Counted from the first letter of the stretch, positions 36,249 through 45,366 are shown. The stretch: DNA of 64,000 nt from Cytophagaceae bacterium (GCA_027490155.1 JAIXYP010000013.1:1-64000); one strand, 5' to 3'. Notes: a model not told the origin generated them from the letters alone. Program-made: numbers and translations.

Positions 36249-36584
36249 ATGGCAGTCAAAAGAGTAGGTAGTGTGCTGCGCGTCAGGCCAGAACATTTTG
36301 AAGAATACAAACGCCTCCATGCTGCAGTCTGGCCAGGAGTATTGGCCCAGATCCAGAAGGCAAACATGCGCAACTATAGCATCTTCGAGAAAGATGGCTA
36401 CCTGTTCAGCTATTACGAATACATCGGCACAGACTTTGACGGGGATATGGCGCGTATAGGCGAAGACGAAGAAACGCGGCGCTGGTGGGCAGTTGTTGGC
36501 CCGATGCAGGACCCACTCGAGACCCGCAAAGACGGCGAATGGTGGGCCGAAATGGAAGAAGTTTTCCACTTTGATGGAGAATAA
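36249..36584 (+). CDS. L-rhamnose/L-fucose mutarotase (RhaM/YiiL family)
   Basis: A 111-residue protein of COG3254, which interconverts alpha and beta anomers of L-rhamnose or L-fucose. Recognisable parts are FEEYKRLHAAVWPGV near the N-terminus with the active-site His, NYSIFEKDGYLFSYYEY, and the C-terminal RRWWAVVGPMQ. Both sugars are used by members of the family. Given FucP, GH29 and COG3618 in the same cluster, L-fucose is more likely here. The 3' end overlaps the next glycosyltransferase start by 11 bases. Confidence 0.88.
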   Translation: MAVKRVGSVLRVRPEHFEEYKRLHAAVWPGVLAQIQKANMRNYSIFEKDGYLFSYYEYIGTDFDGDMARIGEDEETRRWWAVVGPMQDPLETRKDGEWWAEMEEVFHFDGE

Positions 36585-37671
36585 TCAGACACAAAATACC
36601 GATCACAAACTAGGCAAATCTGGAAGTCAGAATCTGCCTGAGGTCACAATATGGGTAGCCGCACGGGATGAAGCCGAGCGGCTTCCCCTTTTATTGGCAT
36701 CGCTCTTGGCGCAGGACTATCCAACCGAAAGGCTCCAGATCCTGATCGGTAATGACCAAAGTACGGACCAAACGGCCGGGATCGTGACCGAGATCAGTCA
36801 GTCTTTTACACAGATCAAACTGGTGGATATTCCAAACTACAATACCCACCTGCGGTCCAAAAGCCGAGTACTGAACTATCTAGCTGGCCTCACGAACACA
36901 GACTATGTGCTCATTACGGATGCGGATATAGTATTACCACCAACATGGGTACGTGCGATGATCACCGAATTGTTGGACCCAGCCAATGGGCAGCCGGTTC
37001 ATTTAGTTTCGGGCATTACAACTATGCTAGGCACCTCTGTATACAGCCGCATACAGGGTTTGGATTGGTTGACGGCACTTTTTACGGTTAGTTTGCTGGA
37101 CAAAGTGAATGTTGGGGTCACGGCGCTAGGAAACAATATGGCATTTGACTTCCGAGCCTATCAGACAATTGGGGGCTATGCAGCCTTGCCAGCTAGTATC
37201 GTTGAGGATTTTCAGCTTTATATGGCCTTCCGAGATGGAGGGTTCCAAACGGCTAATCGGTATTCGGGACACCTATTGGCTACCACCTTTGCGCCTGAGA
37301 CTTGGTCCGGTTACATTAAACAACGGGTGCGATGGCTTTCGGGTGGTTTACAAACTGATGCTGTTGTGCGGACCATCTTTTTTGCACAGTTTGGATGGTA
37401 TCCTGTGTTGGGTATTGTTGCTCTGTCTGGTATGGGAACGTTGAGCACTATTGCGGCTCTACTGGTCATAGTCAGGTACTTATCCATAACGACCCTCTGC
37501 TATTTCGCGATCCTGAAAGCAGACAACCCACGTAACAATCTGATATCTCAGTTTTGGGCCTTGCCATGGCTGTTTGAGCTCTACTTTATAGTCGGGTATG
37601 TTTCGACCATCTATGCCTATTATGCTAACCCAGTTGTGGATTGGAAAGGCCGTACTTACCCCCAAAAATAA
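36574..37671 (+). CDS. Membrane-bound family 2 glycosyltransferase
   Basis: A 365-residue GT2 enzyme. Motifs are VTIWVAARDEAERLPLLLAS at the N-terminus, the DxD motif in LITDADIVLPPTW, VEDFQLYMAF and the QRVRWLSGG (QxxRW) motif before the C-terminal membrane helices. It resembles processive or cell-envelope GT2 enzymes. The ATG at 36574 overlaps the mutarotase stop by 11 bases, indicating translational coupling; the longer frame from 36493 would overlap by 92 and lacks family similarity. Acceptor unknown. Confidence 0.85.
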   Translation: MENNQTQNTDHKLGKSGSQNLPEVTIWVAARDEAERLPLLLASLLAQDYPTERLQILIGNDQSTDQTAGIVTEISQSFTQIKLVDIPNYNTHLRSKSRVLNYLAGLTNTDYVLITDADIVLPPTWVRAMITELLDPANGQPVHLVSGITTMLGTSVYSRIQGLDWLTALFTVSLLDKVNVGVTALGNNMAFDFRAYQTIGGYAALPASIVEDFQLYMAFRDGGFQTANRYSGHLLATTFAPETWSGYIKQRVRWLSGGLQTDAVVRTIFFAQFGWYPVLGIVALSGMGTLSTIAALLVIVRYLSITTLCYFAILKADNPRNNLISQFWALPWLFELYFIVGYVSTIYAYYANPVVDWKGRTYPQK

Positions 37672-37726
37672 CCCAAACTCATGCAGCCTAAGGGGTTGAA
37701 CTTGGGCATAGCTATCCGCAAAACCA

Positions 37727-37734
37727 TACCTTTG
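37727..37734 (+). promoter_or_regulatory. -7 element four bases before the WD40 start codon
   Basis: TACCTTTG fits TAnnTTTG and ends at 37734, with the ATG at 37739. Transcription would start at or next to the A of the ATG, which implies a leaderless transcript. The nearest upstream TTG (37702-37704) is 22 bases away. Confidence 0.5.
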
Positions 37735-37738
37735 CAGC

Positions 37739-38683
37739 ATGTTATCACCAATGATTGGGGTCGAAAAAGTAGCTACACTGGCAGGCCATGCAGACGCGGT
37801 CTATGCTGTCTGTGGTGCCGATGCTGACCACAAAATCATCAGCACCGGAGGGGATGGCATGGTAGCTATGTGGGACCTCCGGATGCCTGACCTAGGCCAC
37901 CTAGTGGCACAGATACCAAGCTCCAGCTATGCCTTGGCTTTTGACCAAAGCCGCCAACTATTGGCCCTAGGGCATAACTATGATGGTATCCATGTCATCG
38001 ATTGGGCCACCAAGGCTGAGGTTGGCAGCTTGAGTTTTACGAAACACCAGATTTTTAGCCTCCTGATCCAGGATGAGACCCTGTTTGCAGCCACCGCAGA
38101 CGGCATTCTGCATACCATTCGGTGGCCCGATCTAGTCCTTGGACCGAGCTGGATCCTAAGTGACAAAAGTTTGCGCAAAATAGCCCAGCACCCCACGACT
38201 AATCAGTTGGCAATTGGTAGCTCGGATGGATGGATAACAGTGCTTGACCTAAAGTACAAAACCATACTCAAAAGGTGGCAGGCCCATCAAAACTCGGTTT
38301 TTGCCCTAGCCTACAGTCCTGATGGGAAGCAATTGGTTTCTGGCAGCCGCGATGCCCATCTCAAAAGTTGGGATTCCACAGCCGACTATACTGCGCTGGA
38401 GTCGGTTGTTGCCCACAATTATGCCATCAATGCAATTGCTTTCAGCCCCGATGGGCAGTATATTGCCTCAGTCAGCATGGACAAGGCCATCAAGATTTGG
38501 CACTATCCGACCCTGAAATTGCTCAAAGTGATTGACAAAGCAAGGCACGCAGGACACGGAACATCGGTAAATGCTGTATATTGGTCCCCATTTAACAACC
38601 AGTTGGTAACGGCAAGCGACGACCGTATGCTATCAGTCTGGGAAATCAACTTAGAACTTTTGCGCCAGAGGGCATCGCTATAA
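37739..38683 (+). CDS. WD40 repeat protein
   Basis: A 314-residue protein consisting entirely of WD40 repeats. GH-WD landmarks include LAGHADAVYAV...GGDGMVAMWDL, HQNSVFALAYSPDGKQLVSGSRDAHLKSWD and HNYAINAIAFSPDGQYIASVSMDKAIKIW, about seven blades. No signal peptide or enzyme domain. Such propellers are usually protein-interaction scaffolds. It is separated by only three bases from the DivIVA-domain gene on the same strand, so the two probably work together. Confidence 0.88.
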   Translation: MLSPMIGVEKVATLAGHADAVYAVCGADADHKIISTGGDGMVAMWDLRMPDLGHLVAQIPSSSYALAFDQSRQLLALGHNYDGIHVIDWATKAEVGSLSFTKHQIFSLLIQDETLFAATADGILHTIRWPDLVLGPSWILSDKSLRKIAQHPTTNQLAIGSSDGWITVLDLKYKTILKRWQAHQNSVFALAYSPDGKQLVSGSRDAHLKSWDSTADYTALESVVAHNYAINAIAFSPDGQYIASVSMDKAIKIWHYPTLKLLKVIDKARHAGHGTSVNAVYWSPFNNQLVTASDDRMLSVWEINLELLRQRASL

Positions 38684-38686
38684 ATC

Positions 38687-39760
38687 ATGAAGATTACGCC
38701 GCTTGATATCCGTCAAAAATCGTTTAACAAGAAGTTTTTTCAAGGCTATGATCCGGATGAAGTTTCGGCCTTTATGAACTCCTTATCCCAAGCTTGGGAG
38801 CGTGTACTTGAGGAAAATCGCGAGTTAAGATACCGGCTTGAAAGTGCCGAGCGCGATGCAAGTCAGTTTCGCGAGGTCCAGAATGGACTCTATAAAGCCA
38901 TTCAGGCAGCTGATGACAAGTATGCCGAGCTGATTGAGAATGGGAACCAACAAGCCAATTTCTTGATCAGGGAGGCTAAGGCAAATGCAGACAGCACCAT
39001 AAAGGATGCCGAGTGGCGCAGCAAAACCGTAATCGAGGAAGCAGAGCAACAAGCCCGCAATACTTGGCTCGAGCTCCGCAACCATGTCAATGCCCTCAAG
39101 ACTGAGTATACGCAGCTCGAAGGAATGAGGCAATTGTTGCTCAGCGAGATCAAAAACTTCAGTAATGAGTTGCTGGAGCGCGTGGATCGTGTCGCTATCA
39201 ACCACAAAACTGTGAGCTTTGAGCTGCCACCGATGCCTAGCCATCTACTTGCTAATCCTGCAGAAAAGAAACCAGAAGATCCAACCCAAGGCACCAACGA
39301 AGGCGCCAAAAAGCCAGCTCCGCGTGAGGCCCAGCCAGATGCCGGTCAGCCTTCTCAAGGTCGCCCCTTTATCAGGTTATCTGCCCAACAAAGTAAACAA
39401 ACGAGTCGCAACCCTAACCCAACCCCGCCACCGACAAGTAACGAGGTTCCACCTACTGGAAATGGCGGTCAAGGATCTACACCATCAGCATCGACCACAC
39501 AGTCTGTTCGGCCTGAAGCGATGCAGGAACGGACCAAACAAAGCCCGAGTGCCCAGAGGCCCACTCCATCTTCGACGGTTGCGGAGCCAATTAGGCAATC
39601 GCAGGTCAGGTCAGAGCTTGATCAGGCCTTAAATCAGCAACAGATCGACCGCCCATTGGCAGCCCCCTCTAAACCACCGATTGACTATAAGCCACAACAA
39701 ATTACAAACAGCGAGACTAATTCTACGGCAAAAGGCGGGTCTTTTTTTGACAATATCTAG
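38687..39760 (+). CDS. DivIVA-domain coiled-coil protein
   Basis: A 357-residue protein. Residues ~1-60 match the DivIVA/GpsB N-terminal domain: ITPLDIRQKSFNKKFFQGYD, PDEVSAFMNSLSQAWERVL. A long coiled coil (~60-165, e.g. ANADSTIKDAEWRSKTVIEE) follows, then a Pro/Gln/Ser-rich, probably disordered tail (~175-357). DivIVA-type proteins bind curved membrane or organise cell poles and division in other phyla; the role in Bacteroidota is less clear. It lies three bases after the WD40 gene and ~50 bases before folB. Confidence 0.85.
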   Translation: MKITPLDIRQKSFNKKFFQGYDPDEVSAFMNSLSQAWERVLEENRELRYRLESAERDASQFREVQNGLYKAIQAADDKYAELIENGNQQANFLIREAKANADSTIKDAEWRSKTVIEEAEQQARNTWLELRNHVNALKTEYTQLEGMRQLLLSEIKNFSNELLERVDRVAINHKTVSFELPPMPSHLLANPAEKKPEDPTQGTNEGAKKPAPREAQPDAGQPSQGRPFIRLSAQQSKQTSRNPNPTPPPTSNEVPPTGNGGQGSTPSASTTQSVRPEAMQERTKQSPSAQRPTPSSTVAEPIRQSQVRSELDQALNQQQIDRPLAAPSKPPIDYKPQQITNSETNSTAKGGSFFDNI

Positions 39761-39808
39761 GTGCTTCGTCTAGGCTGACGTCAATAAAAACATAGTATTT
39801 CCATTGAA

Positions 39809-40195
39809 ATGAAAGGTACCATCGACAAAACCATCAAGTCCTGCTGGGTGGGCCTTTCTGACGTGCTGATCAACGCACCTGTCGGAGTGCATGATTTTGA
39901 GCGAGAACAGGGTAATCAGTTTATTGTCGATTTCGAAGTCAAGCTCAAATATGTCCATAGTGTCCGGACTGATGAGCTAGATCATACAATCGACTACAGT
40001 ATGCTCTTTGAAGCAATCCAGAAAGGATTTGCCGAACCAGCCTTCTTGCTAGAGTTTGTTGCAGGGCGTATCCTGACAGAGGTACGTGCCTATTTGCCGG
40101 ACCATCAATACAAACTCTGTATCCGGAAACTGACTCCTGCTATCCCTAATGCCCAAATTGGCCAAAGCGTTGTCCGGCTTAAGGGTAAATTCTGA
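39809..40195 (+). CDS. folB: Dihydroneopterin aldolase
   Basis: A 128-residue FolB protein, which cleaves 7,8-dihydroneopterin in folate synthesis. Recognisable are VHDFEREQGNQFIVD (pterin-binding N-terminal part), LDHTIDYSMLFE, LLEFVAGRILTEV with the conserved Glu, and CIRKLTPAI with the catalytic Lys. Length matches the family (~120). It probably shares a transcript with the WD40 and DivIVA genes (48-base gap). Its stop is 60 bases from the convergent murF stop. Confidence 0.92.
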   Translation: MKGTIDKTIKSCWVGLSDVLINAPVGVHDFEREQGNQFIVDFEVKLKYVHSVRTDELDHTIDYSMLFEAIQKGFAEPAFLLEFVAGRILTEVRAYLPDHQYKLCIRKLTPAIPNAQIGQSVVRLKGKF

Positions 40196-40255
40196 GCATT
40201 TTCCTCAGGATTTCCAATTTGCACCTATACCTACAACAGAGCACCTCTAGTTAGG

Positions 40256-41575
40256 CTAAAGAGCGGGTAGGAGTCGTTCCATTGCCATGCCGCGGCTCCC
40301 CTTGAGAAGGACAAAGTGATCCTGTAAAGGATTATCTTGAAGCCAAGCCTCTGCCTCAGCACGTGTCTCAAAGTGATAACTATCTGGGCATTGCTCATGG
40401 GCTGACTTCATGAAACTACCTACAAAAACCGGAACTTTGATACTAGCGAGACCAGAAACCAGAATACCTATTGCAGCATGTTCGGCCTCTGCTTCTGGTC
40501 CTAGCTCGAACATATCACCCACAAATAGAGCCTTGGGTTTTCCCCGCCAAGTCATCGCAGCAAAATTCTGAATAGCAAGTACCATACTACTAGGGTTAGC
40601 ATTATAGGCATCGAGCAAGATTGTGTTCTGGTATTGGGATTGCCCCAACACGATCTGGGAACGCATATTGCCTGGTTGATAACTAGTTACTGCCTCGGCA
40701 GCATCATCAGGATCGACCCCATAATAATGGCCAATAGCAAGTGCGGTCGCTACATTGCCAAAGTTGTAGGCCCCGACAAGTTGGGTACCAAATGTCCTGC
40801 CTGTTGCATCTTTTATCTTGATATAGCTGTCTGCTGAGACCAAAGAACATGTATAGTCATCCTGCGGACCAGGATAGGTGAATGCTGATCCGTATTGGGA
40901 CACTAGCACCTTCACTTCAAGCTCTTGGGTGTTACAGAACAACTGGCCATTATGTGCTATCAAGTAGTCAAACAACTCGGCATTAGCCCTAGCCACACCC
41001 TCTACTGAGCCGAAACCCTCTAGGTGGTCCTTGCCTATATTGGTAATGAACCCCGCATCAGGCTTAGCTATCTCACAAAGTAAGGCGATTTCGTCTGGGC
41101 CATTCGCACCAAGCTCCAGGACCGCAACCTCATGCGAGGGATTAAGCTTAAGGATGCTGAGTGGCACGCCGATATGGTTATTGAGGTTCCCTGGGGTAGC
41201 AAACGTATCGTACTTGGTCGAAAGAACGAGGGAAAGCAACTCCTTGGTAGTGGTTTTTCCATTGCTGCCACAGACTGCTATGACCTTGAGACCGAGTGCG
41301 ATCCTATGATGGGTCGCCAATTGTTGGAGGGCCTCCAAACTATCAGGCACAACTTGATATCCTTCTGCTGAGGTTCGATCCTGATGAAGTTCGCTATCCA
41401 CGACAACTGCCAAAGCCCCTGCATCTAGGGCCTGCTGGGCGAAGAGGTTGGCATCATAATTAGCCCCTCTTAGGCAGAAGAACAAGCATCCTTTGGTGAT
41501 CTTGCGGGTATCGGTACAGATGCCTGATGATTTGAGGTATAGGCCATAAAGTGCTTGGGTATCTGTCATTGCCAT
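40256..41575 (-). CDS. murF: UDP-N-acetylmuramoyl-tripeptide--D-alanyl-D-alanine ligase
   Basis: A ~439-residue Mur ligase that adds D-Ala-D-Ala to the UDP-MurNAc-tripeptide in peptidoglycan synthesis. The ATP-binding loop is CGSNGKTTTKE (about residue 103), followed by LELGANGPDEI, NIGKDHLEGFG and LLDAYNANPSSM, all MurF signatures. Starts at 41575 (MAMTDTQ) or 41569 are both ATG; the frame extends to a TTG at 41596 that I do not prefer. It converges on folB. It lies outside a dcw cluster, as is common in this phylum. Confidence 0.93.
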   Translation of the reverse strand: MAMTDTQALYGLYLKSSGICTDTRKITKGCLFFCLRGANYDANLFAQQALDAGALAVVVDSELHQDRTSAEGYQVVPDSLEALQQLATHHRIALGLKVIAVCGSNGKTTTKELLSLVLSTKYDTFATPGNLNNHIGVPLSILKLNPSHEVAVLELGANGPDEIALLCEIAKPDAGFITNIGKDHLEGFGSVEGVARANAELFDYLIAHNGQLFCNTQELEVKVLVSQYGSAFTYPGPQDDYTCSLVSADSYIKIKDATGRTFGTQLVGAYNFGNVATALAIGHYYGVDPDDAAEAVTSYQPGNMRSQIVLGQSQYQNTILLDAYNANPSSMVLAIQNFAAMTWRGKPKALFVGDMFELGPEAEAEHAAIGILVSGLASIKVPVFVGSFMKSAHEQCPDSYHFETRAEAEAWLQDNPLQDHFVLLKGSRGMAMERLLPAL

Positions 41576-41684
41576 TGGGATAATTGTAAGGTGCAAGATG
41601 CAACTTCAGGATGCGGAACGCAAGTGCATAAAGAAGGCCATTTGCTATATGTTGTGCTAAGAAGTTATGTTAGGCTGGTAAAAC

Positions 41685-41711
41685 AAAAAAAGTCAAGGAG
41701 ACCTTGACTTT
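41685..41711 (-). terminator. Terminator downstream of the small exported protein
   Basis: AAAGTCAAGG at 41689-41698 and CCTTGACTTT at 41702-41711 form a 10-bp stem with a 3-base loop. On the minus strand it is followed by a U-tract (A-run at 41685-41691). Confidence 0.8.
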
Positions 41712-41747
41712 GGAGTTTTATGAAAAAAAGGGAAACCTAACTAACCA

Positions 41748-42098
41748 CTAATGAGCTAGCTCATGGCTGTTGATAGTTGCTGACCTGTTCCAGACTGGCC
41801 TGAATAAAGACCAAATGGTCCCACCAATCGGCATGATGTGGTCAGTTGTGTCGACCACCTTATTGGTAGGGTTTTTGACGGCAATCTTCTTGGCTGATTG
41901 CTCCTTGACAGGGCCAACAGCGTCAGTTGGCGGTATCAATACCAACTCAGGCATAATCGACGCACCCGCCGTGGTAGTGGTCGAGACGACATGCTGGGCT
42001 GACTTGGCTTGGGCCATAACTGCCGAGCCAAGTAGACCTGCAAAGGAAAAAAATGCAATGACAACAATGTTGGTATTCAGGTTCAGTATGCGATTCAT
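41748..42098 (-). CDS. Small exported protein of unknown function
   Basis: A 116-residue protein starting at the ATG 42098 (an upstream TTG at 42110 would add four residues). The N-terminus is a signal peptide (NIVVIAFFSFAGLLGSAVMAQA). The mature part is short, Thr/Ala/Lys-rich (STTTTAGASIMPEL; KKIAVKNPTNKVV) and ends WSLFRPVWNRSATINSHELAH. I recognise no family. A good terminator directly follows, and the coding frame is free of stops, which supports a real gene. Confidence 0.55.
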   Translation of the reverse strand: MNRILNLNTNIVVIAFFSFAGLLGSAVMAQAKSAQHVVSTTTTAGASIMPELVLIPPTDAVGPVKEQSAKKIAVKNPTNKVVDTTDHIMPIGGTIWSLFRPVWNRSATINSHELAH

Positions 42099-42233
42099 TA
42101 GGCTTGCCAACCAGACTTTACAGCTTGACGTTACAAGTTTATGATTTAGTTTGAATTGTTAGGTTACCACTCATCCGCTTTAAGAACACTTTAACACAAA
42201 TTCCACCCATTGATTGATCTATCAGCCAAATAA

Positions 42234-42272
42234 AAGGCCCAATCCGGTCCACATACGGGAGAATTGGGCCTT
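42234..42272 (-). terminator. Terminator of the large secreted GH13 gene
   Basis: AAGGCCCAAT at 42234-42243 and ATTGGGCCTT at 42263-42272 form a perfect 10-bp stem with a 19-base loop. On the minus strand the stem ends in a short U-tract (AAAA at 42232-42235). It starts 29 bases after the GH13 stop. Confidence 0.75.
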
Positions 42273-42300
42273 CGGATTTAATGCTGACCTGATTAAAACG

Positions 42301-45189
42301 TTAGTCGATCATGACCTTTACGGTGGTGCGGCTCTTGGAATCTGAAAGCTGCAATAAGTACAAGCCTTTCGCAAAATAAGAGACATTAATGGGATCGCTG
42401 GTACCAGCATCGTCAAGCTGAAGTTGGCCCGATGACACCAAGCGTCCGTTGCTACTAAGGAGGTTGTAATGCAATTGCTGCAGGCCAGAGTTCGGAAGGC
42501 TAACACGAAAGAATCCACTCGACGGGTTTGGAAAGACGGATAGAGCAGATTTGGTCAGGGCCTCCTCGAGCGAGTTAACAATAACAGCTGCACTTGTCAC
42601 ACGGCAACCAGCTGAAGTTGTGATTGTAACGGTATAGTTTCCTGTTTGGAGTGGTACAAAGACACTGTCGGTAGCGGATGCTACTGGAACTCCATTGCGT
42701 GACCATTGATAAGTAAGCGAACCGAGTGTACTAATCGGATTCAGGAATAGACTGTCATTACGTTGGGTGATTACTGGAAGTACCAATTGCTGAATACCAA
42801 GGATGTTAACCTCATCAGTGGCAGAGCATCCGCTGGCATTGCTAGTGACACGAATGCGATAGGTACCCGGGGCTGCAACTGTAATGGTCGAAACACTACT
42901 CAGAATAGTGCCGTTGGCGTCGGTCCACTGATAGGTAAAGTTGTTATCAATGAAACCATTAAGGACCCGGGCGTTGCTGCAAAGCTCACGATCTGGGCCA
43001 AGGTTGGCCGATGCCGGGACAAAACTAGGTTTTGCACGGGCATCAACGGTCTGAGGCGCGGTGTAGCTAACATTGATCCAGACACGTTGCTCACGGCTAT
43101 TGGTGTCGCTTGTGTTGCGAGCCCTGACCTGATACCAACCTTCGGAAGGCACCAAAACTGTCCGCGTTAGCGTACCTGTGCCAACGATGCTATCCAAAAC
43201 ACGGCCACAAGGGTCGGTTAGCAAGGCAGTAAGATTAGTATTGTTAAAGCTAGGGTACAAGATGTAGGTCAAGGATGTATTAGCCGCTACATAAACCTTT
43301 CCTGCACTCCGGAGGGCTTTGCTACGTGCGGGAATAGCCCCACCTTGTTGTAATGATTTTGGATGAGAATCACCAAGATCATTAGATAGCTCCCACTCTT
43401 GCACAGTCGGGATGGTCCGGATGCTGACAGGTGCGTCAAAGTTGGTACCGACTGGTGCCCAAACCGAAATGCCACGACGAGCAGCGCTGCCATTGCATGG
43501 CGGGGTGCTAATCTGGACCCTACCATCAGCTGCCACAGTCCGGATGTCGGTTGCGGCGCTGCTGCCGCCGTAGTCAATCAGGCGAGTGCCAGGGGCGAAT
43601 GTGGTAGTGATCCAGCTACTTTGCCATGTTGTCCAGTTGTCAGACATACCAATGATGGCACGTTGGCGGCGCTCGACCACAAGATGATCAGGCGTAGAAA
43701 CAGGTACGAGATAGGCCCCAGCCTTGAAGTCAAATACTTTATGTGCTTTGATTATGAAGGCTACATCTGACCGGGTGCGGAGCGCGGCAGTGTCAGTAGG
43801 GATGTGAGTGAACCTGACATTACGCGAACCTAGATCAAAAAGATCCTCAATAAATACGCCTGGGTTGCCATCTAGTGCAGCCACTACTGCATATGCAACA
43901 GCTAGGCGAGGCTCCCTTGGGTCAATATTTGGGGCAAGCTCAGACGAGCTCTGCCAGCGTTGCGGATTGCCTGTGGCATCAACCGGATAGTTGCCATTGA
44001 TATCTAGCCCTCGGAAACCGGTGGCTGGTTGATTAGGTCGAAAGGTATCATGATTATTAACAAAAGGAACAGTGCGATCGCGACGTGCTTGTTGCAGACC
44101 TGGCAGGTTGCTCATGTCGTAATTGCCGAGTCCATATACAAGCCCTACAAGACCAGGACCATTGGCGTAACCATGGAGTTGGAAATCAAAGGTGCCAGCA
44201 CGGCCCTGGACAGCATCTACCCAAGCATCCATTTCGGTAGCTCCACCGACCCACTCGCCTACTGCAAACATATTGTTGCCACCACTAGCAAAGGCAGCAT
44301 TGTTTTGGGTATTAAATAGGATGTCTTCAGACACTGCCGCTGGAAAGTGTTTTATGGCATCCAATCGCCAGCCATCTACTCCAGTTTGTTTTTTCATCCA
44401 GACCATCCAGTCGCGTGAGTTGTTACGCATGTAGTTAGGTGTCTGGACCGGATTAAATCCGCCTCGGGTTGCCTGTCCGAAGGAATTGGCATAAAAAGCA
44501 TTGTCTGGGCCGAAGGTAAGTCTGGTTGGATCATCGCCAGTGTAGCGGTTATCACCAGGGCCTGGGTTAAAATTTTGCCAGTTTTTTGGCCAGCGACCAT
44601 TACGATTCAGGTATTCGGTTGCAGACTCATCACCTACAGGGGTTCCGAAACATGCGTATCTAAACGTTTTAAACCCGTTGGTTGGGTCATTTGCAATATC
44701 TTGGTAATTGGCCAATGGCAAGTTAGTACGGTAAAACCTGATGGCGGCACTATCCTGACCACCAGCACCAGAAGCACTGCCAGCACCGTCGGTATGGTTG
44801 AGCACAACATCCTGAACAACCTCGATGCCGTTGGCATGCATTACTGCTACCATCCGCAAGAACTCGTCCTTATCACCAAATGGGGTCTTGAGATTGTTCT
44901 TCTGGAACTTATCACCCAAGTCATAATGGTCAAAAGGCGAGTAGCCATTACTCATTGGGTTAGCATTTTTGCTGCTAACTGGCACCCAAACTGCCTCGAC
45001 ACCCAGCTCCCGAAGTCGTGGAGCCATATCGACTAGATAGTTGGACCATCCCTGAGGGTAGTTATTGTTCTTAAAATCCCACCAAAAAGCCTGCAACACT
45101 GTGCGTCGGCTAGGTTGGGCATAGCTTGTGAGACTTGGAAGCATCAGTAGCAAAAGGACTGAAGCTAAGAGTGGTAATTTCCGGATCAT
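42301..45189 (-). CDS. T9SS-exported GH13 alpha-amylase family enzyme with Ig-like modules
   Basis: A 962-residue secreted enzyme with a signal peptide (LLASVLLLLMLPSLTSYAQ). The GH13 barrel starts LQAFWWDF and has VVLNH (region I), DGWRLDAIKH with nucleophile Asp ~277 (II), AVGEWVGG with acid/base Glu ~312 (III) and NNHDTFR with Asp ~381 (IV). After the catalytic part come beta-sandwich and Ig/PKD-like modules (FTYQWTDANGTI; YQWSRNGVPV), then a T9SS type A sorting domain starting LSVFPNPSSGFFRVSL. Likely role: hydrolysis of starch or related alpha-glucans at the cell surface. Confidence 0.92.
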   Translation of the reverse strand: MIRKLPLLASVLLLLMLPSLTSYAQPSRRTVLQAFWWDFKNNNYPQGWSNYLVDMAPRLRELGVEAVWVPVSSKNANPMSNGYSPFDHYDLGDKFQKNNLKTPFGDKDEFLRMVAVMHANGIEVVQDVVLNHTDGAGSASGAGGQDSAAIRFYRTNLPLANYQDIANDPTNGFKTFRYACFGTPVGDESATEYLNRNGRWPKNWQNFNPGPGDNRYTGDDPTRLTFGPDNAFYANSFGQATRGGFNPVQTPNYMRNNSRDWMVWMKKQTGVDGWRLDAIKHFPAAVSEDILFNTQNNAAFASGGNNMFAVGEWVGGATEMDAWVDAVQGRAGTFDFQLHGYANGPGLVGLVYGLGNYDMSNLPGLQQARRDRTVPFVNNHDTFRPNQPATGFRGLDINGNYPVDATGNPQRWQSSSELAPNIDPREPRLAVAYAVVAALDGNPGVFIEDLFDLGSRNVRFTHIPTDTAALRTRSDVAFIIKAHKVFDFKAGAYLVPVSTPDHLVVERRQRAIIGMSDNWTTWQSSWITTTFAPGTRLIDYGGSSAATDIRTVAADGRVQISTPPCNGSAARRGISVWAPVGTNFDAPVSIRTIPTVQEWELSNDLGDSHPKSLQQGGAIPARSKALRSAGKVYVAANTSLTYILYPSFNNTNLTALLTDPCGRVLDSIVGTGTLTRTVLVPSEGWYQVRARNTSDTNSREQRVWINVSYTAPQTVDARAKPSFVPASANLGPDRELCSNARVLNGFIDNNFTYQWTDANGTILSSVSTITVAAPGTYRIRVTSNASGCSATDEVNILGIQQLVLPVITQRNDSLFLNPISTLGSLTYQWSRNGVPVASATDSVFVPLQTGNYTVTITTSAGCRVTSAAVIVNSLEEALTKSALSVFPNPSSGFFRVSLPNSGLQQLHYNLLSSNGRLVSSGQLQLDDAGTSDPINVSYFAKGLYLLQLSDSKSRTTVKVMID

Positions 45190-45366
45190 ATTGGGTTAAT
45201 GTTGGTGTGGAGCCTAGGCAAACATGAAACCATGAAGCCTACCTTCGATTCAGGAGTAAGACAGCAGTTTTGTCTAAATCGTTGTAAAGATACGGGCAAG
45301 TCGCAAATTTTTATGTCAACTTAACTATTTTCGAGGTGAACTAAAAAAAATTAACTGCCAATTGTT

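Noticed and set aside
41751-41764. 14-bp perfect palindrome ATGAGCTAGCTCAT
   Set aside because: It falls within the last codons of the small exported protein gene and has no regulatory context.
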